In this document: positions 49,216-61,299 of the stretch, piece by piece
Numbering within the stretch: position 1 is the stretch's first letter
Layout of the letters: each line of letters begins with the position of its first letter
Assembly: GCA_013400975.1 (NCBI GenBank)
Contig: WBMZ01003466.1
Coordinates: 146,501-210,500, forward strand
Direction: 5' to 3'
DNA length: 64,000 nt
Source of the DNA: Atrichornis clamosus
Taxonomy: Eukaryota; Chordata; Aves; Passeriformes; Menuridae
Made by a program: the position numbers and the translations under genes
Notes under the pieces: model-generated
Databases searched by the model: none
What the model was told of the DNA's origin: nothing
The model's input: the letters and a program-made list of their open reading frames with translations, nothing else

Positions 49216-49394
49216 TAATAGAAATCACTGAGAACAGTTGGCCATCCTTAGAATGGGAGGAAAAAAATGCTATCAGTGATGATTTGGAAATGTTATTTCA
49301 TCTGTGAGCAGATGAAGGATTGAAATCTACACTCTTTTCAGTGTATTTAAAAAGAAAACGAGTTTGGTGGTTGCTACGTCTTTGTGCAGGAAGA

Positions 49395-49421
49395 GCATAA
49401 TTGTGCATTGTGCATAATTGT
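49395..49421. repeat. GCATAATTGT short direct repeat
   Basis: GCATAATTGT occurs at 49395-49404 and again at 49412-49421, joined by GCATTGT. The whole has a 17-base period and near dyad symmetry. It may be a small local duplication or a pair of POU/homeodomain-like sites. Confidence 0.6.
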
Positions 49422-49839
49422 AGAAGCAGTTGATACTGATAATGCTGTTGATAGCAACACGATGACAGCATGGAAATGCTCACACCATTATCTTTAATGG
49501 GGCTGAGCCGACTGCAGCAGCATCGAGCCCCTGGAACACTCACCAATCTTACTTGTGAAACTTCAGCCTAGCAGGCCTTAAGTAATTGTCACTTTGCAAT
49601 CTGCCTCCAGTTTGTGTGTACGTAGGGCTGTGTAAAACACTTTCATTGTGCTTTTAAACCCACCATGATGCTGCTCTCTGCAGCTGCCACTGATTTTTTT
49701 TTTCTCCTCAAACCGTTCAATAGCAAGAGAATTCCAAACCCATCTGTAGCTCCCACATATCTGCATTACAGCCCTTCTTTTTTTTGTTCTTTATTTCTTA
49801 TTCAGTTCCCTTTTCATTTTAAATAGGCCACTGGAAGCT

Positions 49840-50250
49840 CCACCGTCTAATTTTTCATAGGTGATCGACTGCTGAGTTGTGGGTTTATGTAGACAGAGGG
49901 AAGGTAGCGATAAGCCAAGAGAGAGGATTCTATTAGGGAAATGCAGCAGTAACTAATGAATCCTGCCAGTAATTGGGAAGGTGTAAGCCTCTGTAATATC
50001 CTAATGATAGTCATCCGTTGTGTGCATCCCCCATCACGGCGAGCGATCCCTCATCGGCTCCGTGATCTCAGACACTTAGCCATGCAAATCTTCCTGACAG
50101 GACTCTATGTCTTTGTCTCCCTAATTGGACAGTATAGAGTTGTTTATGGATATTGCAGACATTTAGACCTCAGTTGGAGGTTGTTCAAAAATCGTTAGCA
50201 AAGTTGCCTTAACAGCATTGTCAAATATTTATTCCCCTGTTTCAATATCT
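49840..50250. promoter_or_regulatory. Candidate conserved noncoding element with octamer
   Basis: A 400-base repeat-free block with strongly enhancer-like texture: AGTAACTAATGAATCC, GCCAGTAATTGGG, ATATCCTAATGATAG, a perfect octamer ATGCAAAT (50082-50089), CTCCCTAATTGGACAG and AAATCGTTAGC. TAAT cores occur about every 30-40 bases. It also contains several CpGs (CACGGCGAGCGATCC) retained in AT-balanced DNA, which suggests constraint. The frame at 49956-50198 is unrecognised. Conservation is inferred only. Confidence 0.38.
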
Positions 50251-51904
50251 GTTTTTAACCCAGGCATGGTTTGAGAGAGAATTAACATTTTGAAGATAGA
50301 CTGTCTCCTTCCAGGCTCTGTTTGAGATTTTTATTAAGCCATTTTCCTACAGAAAGAGAGAACAACAACAAAAAAACCCCTACCAAAAGTCCTCATTTCT
50401 CAAGGATAAAACGTGAGGTTGTAGGACAAATGTGCTGATTTTTAATACCATTTCCATGGGGAAATATTAGGAATGCTGACAAAGGCAGTTCCACTTATAA
50501 AAATTACAGGAAGCTTATGGGGCAAAAATTCTAGTTTAGTGTAAGCCAAAATAAATGGAGGATATTCCCATTCACTACACCACTTCAAGTGAGAGCAAAT
50601 TAAGAGCCTGGCTCAGGCACATTAGAAAAATCATGTCTTTTCCCTTGGTCAAGAGTTGGGGGGTTTAATTCTTGTCTATAATCATCTCTTGGTGGCAGGT
50701 GAAAAGTAAGAGGTAATAAATACATCTAATGTTGTGCTTTGCCAGAGTGGAACTTTTTTTCCTTTAAAAACTTGGCATTAGGGGGATTTCACATTTTTGT
50801 ACATAATGCATTTCTTGTAGAGCGTTTGGGGCTTTCTGAGCACAAGGCAAAGTCTTCCAGGGAATTCCAGGGACCATGAACACAAGAAGGAAAACTGAGT
50901 TTAAGGGAGCAGGCTGGGATCAAAGGCAGAGGCCGGGGTAGCCACAAATACTTGGAATTTGGAGTGTCAGCAAGGGAGATCAGCTGGATCAGGCGGCTGA
51001 ATTTACAGCCCCTTGGTCACATGCCATTTTACTCAGACAGGTTGTCCCACAAATCAAGGGGATTATTTGCCTCAGTGAAAGCAGATCTGGTCCCTCCTTT
51101 TTGTAACCACCAAATTAAGCCCCTAATCCTACAAAGAGTTAACTCCATATGCACTTCCATTGCCATCTTGTCTCCCAAGCCTGCTTGTTTTAAATTGCAT
51201 ATTTTTTATAAATATTATATATAAATATATATAAAACCAGAAAAAATATATGCAGGAATCTGCCTAAAATAATCATTTGGCTTTTTTTTTTTTTTTAACC
51301 CAACTCTTTACACAAATAGAGGGTGCGAAAGCTTCTGTTCATGGGAATATTTCTAGGAAGAATTTCTGAAAGTATTAATTTGCGCCTGTCTGGCAACTAT
51401 CTTGAAAGCTGTTTGTAGTTTTGGAAATTATTCAGCCAGAGAGCAGTAGAAATGACACATTATATCGTTGATTAATGTAGTAAATAGCAAATTACTGAAG
51501 GGGGAATAATCAAAGCCACAGTTGCAGCAAATAGTTACCTTATCTGATTTCTCTCGGGTTATCCCAAAGTTTTAGGTACTTCCCACAATCAGACCCAAAA
51601 GATAAAGAGAGAAATTAAAGTAAAACTATTTGTAAAACAAGGGAAGGATTAGAATTTGAATTTCTTTTTTCTTGTGAGAAATTTCTGCGTATTTGTTATA
51701 ATTCTTTAAGTGAGCTCCCATTTTTTCAGTTTTTAGGTCTTTTTATACAAAACTCGCTGTTCCCCTAAAGCACTACTGACACCATCTGTAAGCCCATAAG
51801 CTTTTCACCCCTCTCCCTAAACTGCTGATGAAAAAGTTGTGAACTACGGAAAAAAATCCATCCCTTGAAGGTCAGGGAAGGCAGTGAACTGCCTGGATGT
51901 AGAG
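50251..51904. other. Unique AT-rich non-coding DNA
   Basis: No gene is supported. It includes an (AT)-rich stretch at about 51202-51236 (ATAAATATTATATATAAATA-type) and a 15-T run at 51282-51296. A minus frame begins in the CR1 copy that follows. Nothing else is recognised. Confidence 0.55.
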
Positions 51905-52195
51905 CTGAATGCAGAGAATCATGGAATCATTTGTGTTGGAAAAGCCCACTGAGATCTTTGAGTCCAACCACTCCCCCAACACTGCCACAACTCCCCCAAG
52001 ACCACCAGTGACCGTGTCCCCAGGTGCCACATCCGCGGGGCTGTTAAATCCCTGCAGGAATGGGGACTCCCCCACTGCCCCGGGCAGCTGTGCCAGGGCT
52101 GGACAACCCTTTTGGGAAGAAATTTTTCCTGATATCCAATCTGAACCTCCCCTGGTGCAGCTTGAGGCCGTTTCCCCTGGTCCTGTCACTTGCTA
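51905..52195 (-). mobile_element. CR1 LINE 3' fragment, minus strand
   Basis: On the plus strand the copy opens with the complement of the CR1 tail (GAGAATCATGGAATCATT), then TTGGAAAAGCCCACTGAGAT, GAGTCCAACCACTCCCC, CAGGAATGGGGACTCCCCCA, GGAAGAAATTTTTCCTGATA and TCCCCTGGTCCTGTCACTTG. It is 5'-truncated at the right edge near 52195. It has the TTGGACTC-type 3' end, as in the 36.35 and 39.7 kb copies. The overlapping frames 51872-52189 (minus), 52044-52463 (minus) and 51909-52196 (plus) derive from it and are not genes. Confidence 0.93.
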
Positions 52196-52199
52196 GTTC

Positions 52200-55100
52200 C
52201 CCATCCCTGTCCCATCCAAGCTCAGGATTTGCCATCCCTGAGCTCCCTGGGGCACAGGGGCTGTGGCAAGGTTGTCCCACCTTTTGGGTATTCCTGGCAC
52301 TGAAGTGAGTCCCTGTTTCCTCCAGCTTTGGATGGATCCCTGGGCACAGATAATGATGCAGGGAACATCCCAGTCTCATCCCACTCACAGCCCAGAGGTC
52401 ACCAGGTCTGCTCCAAGGTGGGAGCAGGGCAGGATCAGACTCTCTGCTCCCTGTGGGTGCCATGCCAAAGCAAACTGGCTCTACATGTGCTTGCTAGAAC
52501 CTTCTTCTCCAGAAAATGAATGTATTGGCATTTTGGGGTTTTTTTTATAGGCACACACACACATATATATATTTAAAATCCCAGCTTTACAAACTTACGT
52601 TGGTGCACCAGCCTGTGACACTGAATACAAGCTGCTGTGCAAAGCAATTGCCAAATGTTTACATAAACACATAAATAAGACAAATAAATTCATTTTCATT
52701 ATTCATATTTTCTTCTCTTTCTTCTCCTTTTTATTTACGCCTTAAACAATGGCTCCTGTTAATATTCTGATTAAAAAAACACCTGCAGTGGACAGAAAGA
52801 TGATCAAAAAGCCCTGATATAGAGCAATTCATGTTTCTTCTTTACAATCACTAACGAATCTTAACTTGAACCATGTTATGTTCCCATGTGAGTGATAAGC
52901 AATGATTTATTATGAAGTGTCAGGAAATCAGAATGCCATACAGTGAGACATGAGCTAGTGGAAAATGTGTTCCCTGTTTCCCAGCCTCATTACTCAAAGA
53001 TGCAGTGTCCCTCTCTCCAAGTCTAATTTACCTGGCTTTTCAAGCCGCTCTGATAGCAAAGGAAAGGGCACCAGGAGGGAAAAACCTGATCCAGGCTGTG
53101 CCTTCACCTTCCAGCACGGCTAAACACTTTGGAGTGACCAGAAAAAAGGGCCTGGCTAGAAATTCAGAGCTCTTGCTCTATCAAACATTTACAACCCTAA
53201 CGATGCTACCCCCAAAAGCAATTGCTCAGGATTACAGCATCCTTTGCCTCATCAGTGCTGTCAGTGCCTGAAGAGGAAATAAAGCAGGCGTCGCGCAGGA
53301 GACAAACGGATAAGTTTTCTTTATGTGTTAGAGTTTCTTCTCCTCTCTAATGATTCCCTTCTCCCCATGATCCTAATTCAAGCAACTGGCATGTGATATA
53401 TTTTGTAGACAAATCAGCAGCAGAAGAGCATGTGCAGCTCTGGCACCACGGAGCAGGTGATTTACTCGCAGCTCGCGCTGAGAGCGCTGCCTTGGTTTTT
53501 AAGGTGGGAATTTGTGTTTTAAGTGCTTCCTCACAAAGAAAGGAGCAAGCAGCAGATCACACACTAATGCACAGAAGCAGCCTCCCCTCCTACCCACTAA
53601 TGCTCTCTGCAGAAAGGAACCCAGACTGCCACGGTCTAAGGCTTCAAGCATTTTGCCGGATGTCTCTTTAAAGGCCCTAATCCCGAAAGCACTTGGGCTC
53701 AGACAGAATGGATGGAAAAAGGGGCATGTCCCTAGGGAAAGGCAGAGCGTGAGTGTGGTTCTGTTCTTCAGCAGCAAAGAGACGCGGAAGTGGGAGCCTT
53801 CCCAAGGAGCTTTGGTTTGGATGGTCTGGGCACATCACGGAGCCATCAGACAGAGGCGATGACACCCGAAATGATGAGCAAAGCCTCCATCCATTTTTAA
53901 AATAATCTTATCCAAAAGCATGGATTTAATCACAGCAGATTGGTTAAAAAGCTACCAATGGTAGCAGTTTCTGTCTCAAAACATGATCTGTTCTACAGTG
54001 ATCAAATGTGATAGAAGATCAAGAAGTTCAACTGAACAGAAAAAACTTAAGAACAGGTTTATGTCCTGCAAATTCTTTCACATGAAAAAAAGAAAATCTT
54101 ATCTCTAGGCACGTTACAACTAGTTCAGTCTGTCTTAAGGCAGTGGTAGCTGTTGTTTTTCCTTGCAGAAAATGTGGAAATCATCAGAAGAAAATTAACC
54201 AGAACTCATCCTTGTCTGAAAGGCTAAGAGACTCACAAATTTCAAAAATCTTTTTTTTTTTTCTATAGAAGTGCTTTATAGAGAATCTTTGTGAAGTACA
54301 AACCAGAGAGTGGTTGTCTCCCAGCACTGACAATGTCTGCTGTTCCAGACGAGGCGGTGTGTGATGTACCATCCTGAAATATTGTCAGCAAGCCTGGAAA
54401 TATGAAGGCATTTTCATTGCAAGGCAGGGATGAAAGGAAAGAGGTTTGGGTTTGCTTTTTAGTTTGGCTTTGTTTCTTAGTCCTAATAAAATCTACCAGT
54501 GTGCTCTTAACTTCTCCCCTCCCGTTTTGTTCAGAGGAGAAAGGGAACATCATTCTCCTGTAGAAGTGTTCAGGAGAGAGGGAGAAGGTACAAATTCCCT
54601 CCTGGAGGGGTTTGCTTTAGCCAGGATGAGTTTTGTGTAATATTTAAGTAACTCACAATGCAGAGATAAATCAGCATCTCCCCACTCTCAAGTGGCCTTT
54701 TCTGCCACTGTGAGTGAAGTGTGAATTTCTGTGAATCAAGACATTTTAGTGTCAGAGCTCAGAGGTGAAGTTGGGAAAAAACCCACCCACAGCAACCTCT
54801 GGTTTGGTGATTTAGAAGTTCTCTTCAGGCTTTAAAAATGTGGGATTTAATCTAATGGAGAGTTATACCCCAAGTGAAACAAGGAGGCAATTGTGGAATT
54901 ATGCAACAGTTGAGTGAACACTTGCAGATAAGAATTTGGCCTTTTTAAGCACCCCAATTAATTGAGGGAATCTATCTTTAAGTGACCCACAAGTTCATCC
55001 TGACCTCCATCCTTGTCAGCCTGGGCCTGGAACACACAGCCAGTGTCCAGATGGTTGATCCATAACTGCTTTGTCTTATCTGCTGTAAATTTACGTTTTC

Positions 55101-55782
55101 CAAGGTGTGTTACAGAAGCTGTTTCTCCACAGGGATCTTTACAGGTGGCACTTAAAATGTAGCGAGCACCCAAGTCTGCAGAACCTGCCTGTCACAGAAA
55201 ATGACACAGTTTGCATGTGACCTGTAATGACAGTTGCTAGTTGAAAAGAAACCAGAATTCAGTTTTATCTTCCACACTTTGGTTGCAGCTGCCATCAACT
55301 AAATCTCTCTCCAAGGGCAGATGGTGCCCTGTACAATGAACAATTTAATCTTTAGGAAACTTTGCCAAAAAATCCACTTTTTTTTTTCTTTTTTCTCCAA
55401 GAATAGGCTGTCAATAACATGTGCTCTCAAATACATTGTGATTTGATGGCTACACTTTATTTATAGGAAAAAATAAAAGTTAAATGTTCTCTCTTTTTTT
55501 TCCCCTCTTTCCAAGCCTGGGATTCTTCCAGACACCCCTGTCCTGGGCTTTGTGTGCAGAAGCAATTGTGGGGACCAGGTACATGTCACACCTTTGTGCC
55601 TGTTGGACATCCCGTGTATCCTGTGTCACCTTGAGGCCCACGCTGGGATCAGGGCTGGAACCTTTGCCTTTCTCAGCACAAGTGGCAGAAATCCCACTCT
55701 TTCCAGCAGCCCAGGATTTCATCGTGTCTCTCTGAAGACACAGAGAGCTGCAGCCTCAGTTTTGTCTGATTAATCTGTGATC
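52200..55782. other. Unique non-coding DNA
   Basis: No gene is supported. Bases 52200-52500 are GC-richer unique sequence. A CA/TA microsatellite is listed at 52552-52571. Frames at 53393-53671, 53512-53862 (plus) and 53499-53777 (minus) overlap one another and are unrecognised. A 12-T run lies at 54251-54262. No hairpin or island is evident. Confidence 0.55.
52552..52571. repeat. (CA)6(TA)4 microsatellite
   Basis: Six CA units run directly into four TA units, a compound dinucleotide microsatellite, preceded by a T-rich run. Likely length-polymorphic. Confidence 0.85.
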
Positions 55783-55950
55783 TTCTCTGGGCAGCCTGTG
55801 CCAGGGCCTCACCACCCTCACAGGGAAGAATACTTTCCTAATTTCCAATCCAAACCTTCTCTCTGTCAGTGTGAAGCCAATCCTCCTTGTCCTGTCACTC
55901 CAGGCCTTTGCAAATTGCCTCTCTCCGTCTTGCTTGCTTTTCTTCAGGAC
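55783..55950 (-). mobile_element. CR1 LINE fragment, minus strand, decayed
   Basis: The plus strand carries the complement of a mid-3' CR1 segment: CTCTGGGCAGCCTGTGCCAG, GGCCTCACCACCCTCACAGG, GAAGAATACTTTCCTAATTT, CAGTGTGAAGCCAATCCTCC, TTGTCCTGTCACTCCAGGCC and CTCTCTCCGTCTTGC. The 3' terminal region expected to the left is missing or unrecognisable, so this copy has lost its 3' end. Similarity fades near 55950. It belongs to the same type as the copies at 21.7 and 57.2 kb (CTGGCACAGG block). Frames at 55871-56209 are not coding. Confidence 0.85.
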
Positions 55951-55954
55951 TGAG

Positions 55955-57212
55955 CTGCTTGTCCCTCCTGCACCATTGCTGCCAGGGCCCCTGGATTGCC
56001 CAAACCATCAGGAAAAAGTCTCGTCCCAGGAAACCAGGTGTCTACATTCTTCCACCTGGGTGTTCCCACACTCAGTGTTGTGTTCAGGCAGACACACTCC
56101 AGAACACCTGAGCCAGGGCCCACATTTCTTTGGTCTCGTCCCACACTCTCACAAGCTTGGATCAGAAATACGTTTTCCACACTTCCCCCTCCGTGTGGCT
56201 GATGGATGAGGCTGAGTATGCAAAGCCTGGTGGCTTCTGCAGGGCCACGAGAGGCTCGGGGACCTGCTGGTGGCTGCGGAGGGCTGTGGGACCCTCCAGT
56301 GTGCAGGACGTGAGGGTCCTTTCCCTGCCGGCGTCATGGAGCCTCTGCTGCCTGTGGGTGGGTGCCGCACCCTCAGCAAGGATGAAGGAGAGCTGAAAAA
56401 TTCAGCTTTCATGAGGGTTATTCTTACCTCTCCCAAAATGCTTGCCCATCCAATTAGAGTGTGTTTGCAGAAACAAATATGTTCTGTTTATTTATTTAAT
56501 GTGCTGTTAAATGACCTTCTGGAAAGCTATTCCTGCCACAAGGCTTTAAAATGGATGGGCAGGCATAACTCCAGGGAGCATGCTCCTCACAATCAGGATG
56601 AATCATCTGAGTAGTTACTGTTTAGATTGATATAATTTTAGTTATAATTATGGGTAACGAGAAGGCATTTAGAGTCTGCAACATTGTAATTCATGGTGAG
56701 AGGAGTCCTAAATGAAATAAAATATATCCAGATTTGCTGTTTCTCCCCCTATCTAGGTACCATGCACGTAGCATCGTGCTTTAAGGAACAGATTTTCTGC
56801 TGCTGTAAAAATCTAGCAAAAGTAGGTCAAAAATGACATCTAGAGATAACATGTTTGGTAACCACAAAGGGACTGTCTGTGTCTTTCTATGTGGCCTTTA
56901 AAGAGTCCTGCAATTTATTGTGATAGGTACAGCTGCAGCCTGGAAAAGTTTTGATCCACAGACTCCCATGGACTGTGGTGGGTGGATCACAGATGAGTAT
57001 TGTCATTTTTATTATCCCGTTACATAAATAGGAGATGCTGAAATGATATTAGCAAAGATCTGGAGATACAAAGAAGACATAATAAATGCATGAACCTGCT
57101 GTCATCTGCCTGGCTCTGGAGTCCCATCCCACCTCGGAACGTGCCACTGAAGGGCTTGGTGTTCTCTGCACAACCCAAAAGCAAACAGTGACAGCACTCC
57201 CCAGGCAAAGGA
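55955..57212. other. Unique non-coding DNA
   Basis: No gene is supported. Frames in 55871-56614 on both strands overlap one another and are unrecognised. Bases 56620-56960 are AT-rich unique DNA. The last 100 bases before the CR1 junction contain a short segment inverted relative to the CR1 copy, described separately. Confidence 0.5.
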
Positions 57213-57257
57213 CTTCAGATACCGGAAGAAACTCACAGCACCTTCCAGTATCTGAAG
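57213..57257. repeat. 16-bp inverted repeat at the 5' edge of a CR1 copy
   Basis: CTTCAGATACCGGAAG (57213-57228) is complementary, with one mismatch, to CTTCCAGTATCTGAAG (57242-57257), with a 13-base loop. The right arm is a recognisable CR1 block at the 5' truncation point of the copy beginning at about 57240. The left arm is therefore the same CR1 block in opposite orientation. This suggests a 5' inversion (twin priming) during insertion, or a hairpin formed at the break. Sequence further left shows only weak CR1 similarity when reversed. Confidence 0.6.
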
Positions 57258-57573
57258 GGGCCTGCAAGGAAGGTGGATGGGACTCTTCACCGGGAGCTGG
57301 AGTGACAGGACAAGGGAGAATGGCTTCAAACTGAAAGAGTAGAAACTTAGGTTATATATATGGAAAAAATCCTTCCCTGTGAGCGTGGGGAGTCCCTGGC
57401 ACAGGGTGCCCAGAGAAACTGTGGCTGCCCCATCCCTGGAAGTGTCCAAGGCCAGGCTGGACGGGGCTTGGAGCAGCCTGGGGTACTGGGAGGTGTCCCT
57501 GCCCATGGCAGTGGGGGGAACTGGATGGGCTTTAAGGTCCCTCCCAACCCAAACCATTCTGTGATTCTATGAC
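57240..57573 (+). mobile_element. CR1 LINE 3' fragment, plus strand, best-preserved
   Basis: A 5'-truncated CR1 copy of about 330 bases with an intact 3' end. Order of blocks: ACCTTCCAGTATCTGAAGGG, GACAGGACAAGGGAGAATGG, CTTCAAACTGAAAGAG, CCTGGCACAGGGTGCCCAGA, GTGGCTGCCCCATCCCTGGA, GTGTCCAAGGCCAGGCTGGA, GGGAGGTGTCCCTGCCCATG, CTTTAAGGTCCCTCCCAACC and CAAACCATTCTGTGATTC. It matches the 21.7 kb copy closely over their shared 190 bases. Overlapping frames on both strands (57102-57557 minus, 57360-57572 plus) are repeat-driven. Confidence 0.97.
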
Positions 57574-57574
57574 T

Positions 57575-60476
57575 TGAAAGCCATCCCATGAACAGGCAAA
57601 CCCCGGGAAGCCGCGTCACTTCTTCTGTGTGGCTTTGGGCTTGGAGAAGAGGGACAAGGAGACACTGGAGAGAGCAGAGCAGGCCCGGGGTGTGAGAGGT
57701 GAGCTGGCCACTGCTCTGTGGGCCAGGGAGCCGTGCAGGAGCCCAGCCCAGCCCAGCCCAGCAGGGCCGGTGCCACCGCCGGGTCCGGCACACGAGGAGC
57801 TGCTGACACGACGTTGACAACTGTCTCAGCTGCAGGCGTGTTTGAGAGATCCCATTTCAGAGGTTTCACAGCTGTGGTTTTCTGGCAAGGTTTGAGTGAG
57901 GAGAGGGAAGCTGTGCCATGGACAAGGAGTGGGAAGGTGGCTGTTAGAAGGAATGCTGAGTCCTGACACATCCGCGTTAAAATGGATATGACTTTTTACA
58001 TCTGTTGATGGCTTGATAATTAGTGTTAAATAAAAGCAAAGCTTCAGTATCTGTAACTGATATTTCACATATGCTGTACAAGACATCACTATAATGAACA
58101 CCCTCGACCATGTTTTCAGAACATGATTTAAATGATGGAGTTTTCTTTGTGGTACAGGGGAAACTACACTTCAACAAATGCCCAGGAAGCAGCAGACTCT
58201 GCCCATCAAGTGCTGTTGGAACGTGCAAACTGCTCTGCCCTGACTGCAGGTGACAAGCTCTCCACAAATTCCCTGAATCTCTTACAGACTTGATAATGAA
58301 ATACATAAACTATGACCCTTATTGATCAGGGCTCACACTAATTAATTTCCCGAAGTCCTGTCCCAGCCTGCAGTGGTATCAATAAAAAAAAAAAACAACT
58401 AAAACCCACAAGGATGGAGACTTCAGTTGGCCAAAAGACCTTAGGCGTGAAGTACTTATCCCATGGAAATCAATGCAAAGTCCCAATTGATTTTACTTGT
58501 GCATAGATGTTACCATTAGTCAAGTACATGGACACTGAGCCTCAAAAGTTTGTCTGCTGCCAGAAGAGTTTCTCGTGAACCCTTCCCCTAACTGATGTGC
58601 CTCTGAAGTGTTCTGCCCAGGGCTGAGAGTGTCCTTAACGCTGCCCTGTGACAGGGAAGTGCCCAGGAATGGTCACTATGCTGATCAAAAAGTCTCAGGG
58701 CCTTTCTCACGGTGACACAAAAAGAAAAGGAGGTGGGCGTTTGGCTTTTCTTTTTTCCAACCCAAGCCCTTGATAAATATTTCACACTGGCTGAGAACCA
58801 GTGCTCTGCAGTAACTTCTTCCCAGATTTAGCACTTTCAGTAACACTACACGCTGCTTAATTACCCTAATGACGTTCTGGAGGCAGAGTTGAACTAATGA
58901 AGAGTCACCACTCCTGCTCTCAGCTGGGTCACCACTGTCCCTCATGTTGGCCGACCCAGGACCAGCCCGTGGTGCCTGTGTCCCACACCCCTGAGGGAGG
59001 GAGATGCTGCAGGACTTGCAATGACCCAAGGCTGGACTAAGGGGGATGTCGCAGGCAGTTTTCCATCCTGGAAACCTCTGCTTGGACAGGTAAAGCCCAG
59101 TGCCTGTGCCATCCCCACTGTCTCACTTGGACCATTTGCAGAGGTGATTCCACAGTGAGAATCTGGCCTCAGCATTGGTGTGTTTCAGCCCCTACAATAG
59201 CAAGGCTTCTGGATTTCTTTAAAATTTGAACAAGGTATAAACTGGCACAGCTTTGCCCTTTTGCATGGAAAAATAATAGCTTTGCAAAGTGTGAATTGCT
59301 CTGGAGCGTTACCTCTGAAACCTAAAGACAACATTTTAAAGTGTCAACATGGATTGCTTTTAATATCTTGCAAGTGGGAATAATGATCCAAGGTATTCAC
59401 CACAATTTCAAACTGACTTCCATGCACCCTCAGTTGCCAAAAGTCTCTACATTCAGCTGCCAAAACCTCTTCTTCCCTTCCAGCAGTTTCCCCACAGCAG
59501 GTTTGGGTTGCCAACGCAAAACTCAGCATCACTGTGAAAACCGAAAAGGTGAAGATATTGTAAAACAAACCAAATTATAAACTGAATAGCATGAAGTCAA
59601 TGGACTTTTTTGTTTTCATATGGAATTTTTTGAAAAGCTGAGTTTATTTTACTTTAAATAAAGCTGCTACTGAATTTCCAGTTGATTTAGCCAGAACACA
59701 GTGAACACACTGCAGGATTTGAGTTGTGCTTGCTGAAATACCCGTGGCCTTGAACAGATAATATATTTTTCAGTAACATATTTCTCTTTGCCCACTGCAG
59801 GTCTTTTTTTCTTCCTCTGTGCTCTCTCCAGATTGACTTTCACTCTACTCATTCCCTGCTTCATTTCTCACCCTATTTTTCCAGTTGTTTTTTCCTACTG
59901 CTTTCCTCAGTATCTTTCTCCCAGGTTATAAGCAAAGCAGAACTCAACTTCGGGCTGAACTTTTAAACTCACATCTTGAAATTAAATAAAACAAGCCCCT
60001 TCTGTCCCTGTGTAGCAGTAACTTCACAACTTGAGTCACTTAGCACTTTTAGCAGCTGCACGATGGAAAAGGTCCTTTGGAAGATGGCTTTTAGTGCTGG
60101 GGAGGTGCCACACCAAGCAGAAATCACACAGCAATAGTCGAGTAATTAAACACCGTGTGGGTACCTGGATGTCCAACTCACCATGAGGAATTTAGAGCAT
60201 GTTCTTGGCTGGCTGTGGGAAGGAGCTCCTTGTCCTGGTTTAAGCAGAGTAAGGGGCTCAGTGGGCCAGGCAGGGCCACAGCACCAGCTGGAGTTTGCCC
60301 ACGGATCCCCGCGTGGTCACGGAGCTGGGATTTCTACTCACACTTGTGTGTCCTTGCTCGCTGTGAGCCTGGGGGTGCACAAAGCAAAGCAGAGCTGACT
60401 CATTTCCAGACATTTCTGCGGCGGGAAGTGCCCAGTCAGTAAGGTCTGGGCTGGTGGTTAGGCCCGTGTAACAGTG
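57575..60476. other. Unique non-coding DNA
   Basis: No gene is supported. It begins with a GC-rich pocket (57600-57800) holding the GCCCA repeat listed separately and overlapping chance frames on both strands. A 12-A run lies at 58384-58395. The remaining sequence to 60476 shows no CR1 copy, island or inverted repeat of note, and the frames in it have no recognisable product. Confidence 0.55.
57741..57762. repeat. (GCCCA)4 short tandem repeat
   Basis: Four perfect GCCCA units followed by GC, in a GC-rich pocket just downstream of a CR1 tail. A pentanucleotide microsatellite, likely length-polymorphic. Confidence 0.85.
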
Positions 60477-60492
60477 GTTGTTGTTGTTGTTG
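60477..60492. repeat. (GTT)5 microsatellite
   Basis: Five GTT units plus a trailing G. A short trinucleotide repeat in unique DNA, with no gene involved. Confidence 0.85.
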
Positions 60493-61299
60493 TGCTTGCA
60501 GGACGAATGCCTTAGTCCAGCTCTCCAGCCCAGCTCTGCGCCCAGCCCGCCCTGCACGGCCCTGACATTGAACTCACAGCAACCCGGACCGAGGAGACTG
60601 CCAAAAAACTCCTGCTATTCTTCTTCATCCTCACTAACAATTTGGTAATGAAGTATTGATTTCCACTCCCCTGCTTATGGACGATATTAGATTTTCATTG
60701 ATAAACTGCACTGGGGCTGTCTGGTCTCCACTGTCCCTTTTTGCTGTCACTAAAACAAAGTGCCACTGAAGTAAGATAATGACTGAGAACATTGATGTAC
60801 TTATTTCGTCAATTTGTAACACTTGACAGGAAAAAAAATTCTTCATAGTTTAATGTCCAAGTGTGCTACACAAGATGCAGTCACATTGGAAGCTTTACTT
60901 TTCATGGTAATGTCCATTTCCTATTTATAACCCCTTTGGGATAGTTTGTCTAAAGGAAATGTTTCTATTCTGTGCAGCTATTACTGTTGCACCTGGGTTG
61001 CCCAATCCAGTCATTGCACTAGGGATCAATACATCACAGTAAGTACAAGAATTATTAAGTTAAAACAGATTCTGAGCCAAAAAACCTCTGAACAATGTTA
61101 ATCTTCTGTGCAAGTTGTTCAAATAGTTATGCTTAACCATGTTGCTGCCAAAGATTTGTTTGAAATGGATTATTTTCAGTTTGTTTTATTCCTCAGATAT
61201 ATATATATTTAAATCTCCATTACGGTTTATGACGAGACATATGGGATGGAGGGATTTTTAAACAAAAGTACTATTGTTAGATTACTGAACATTATATAA
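60493..61299. other. Unique non-coding DNA
   Basis: No gene is supported. AT-rich from about 60840, with an (AT)6-type run near 61196-61209. The small frames at 60258-60557 and 60634-60846 (minus) are unrecognised. Confidence 0.55.

Noticed and set aside
52044..52463. 139-codon minus frame
   Set aside because: Partly CR1 (51905-52195), the rest low complexity; not a gene.
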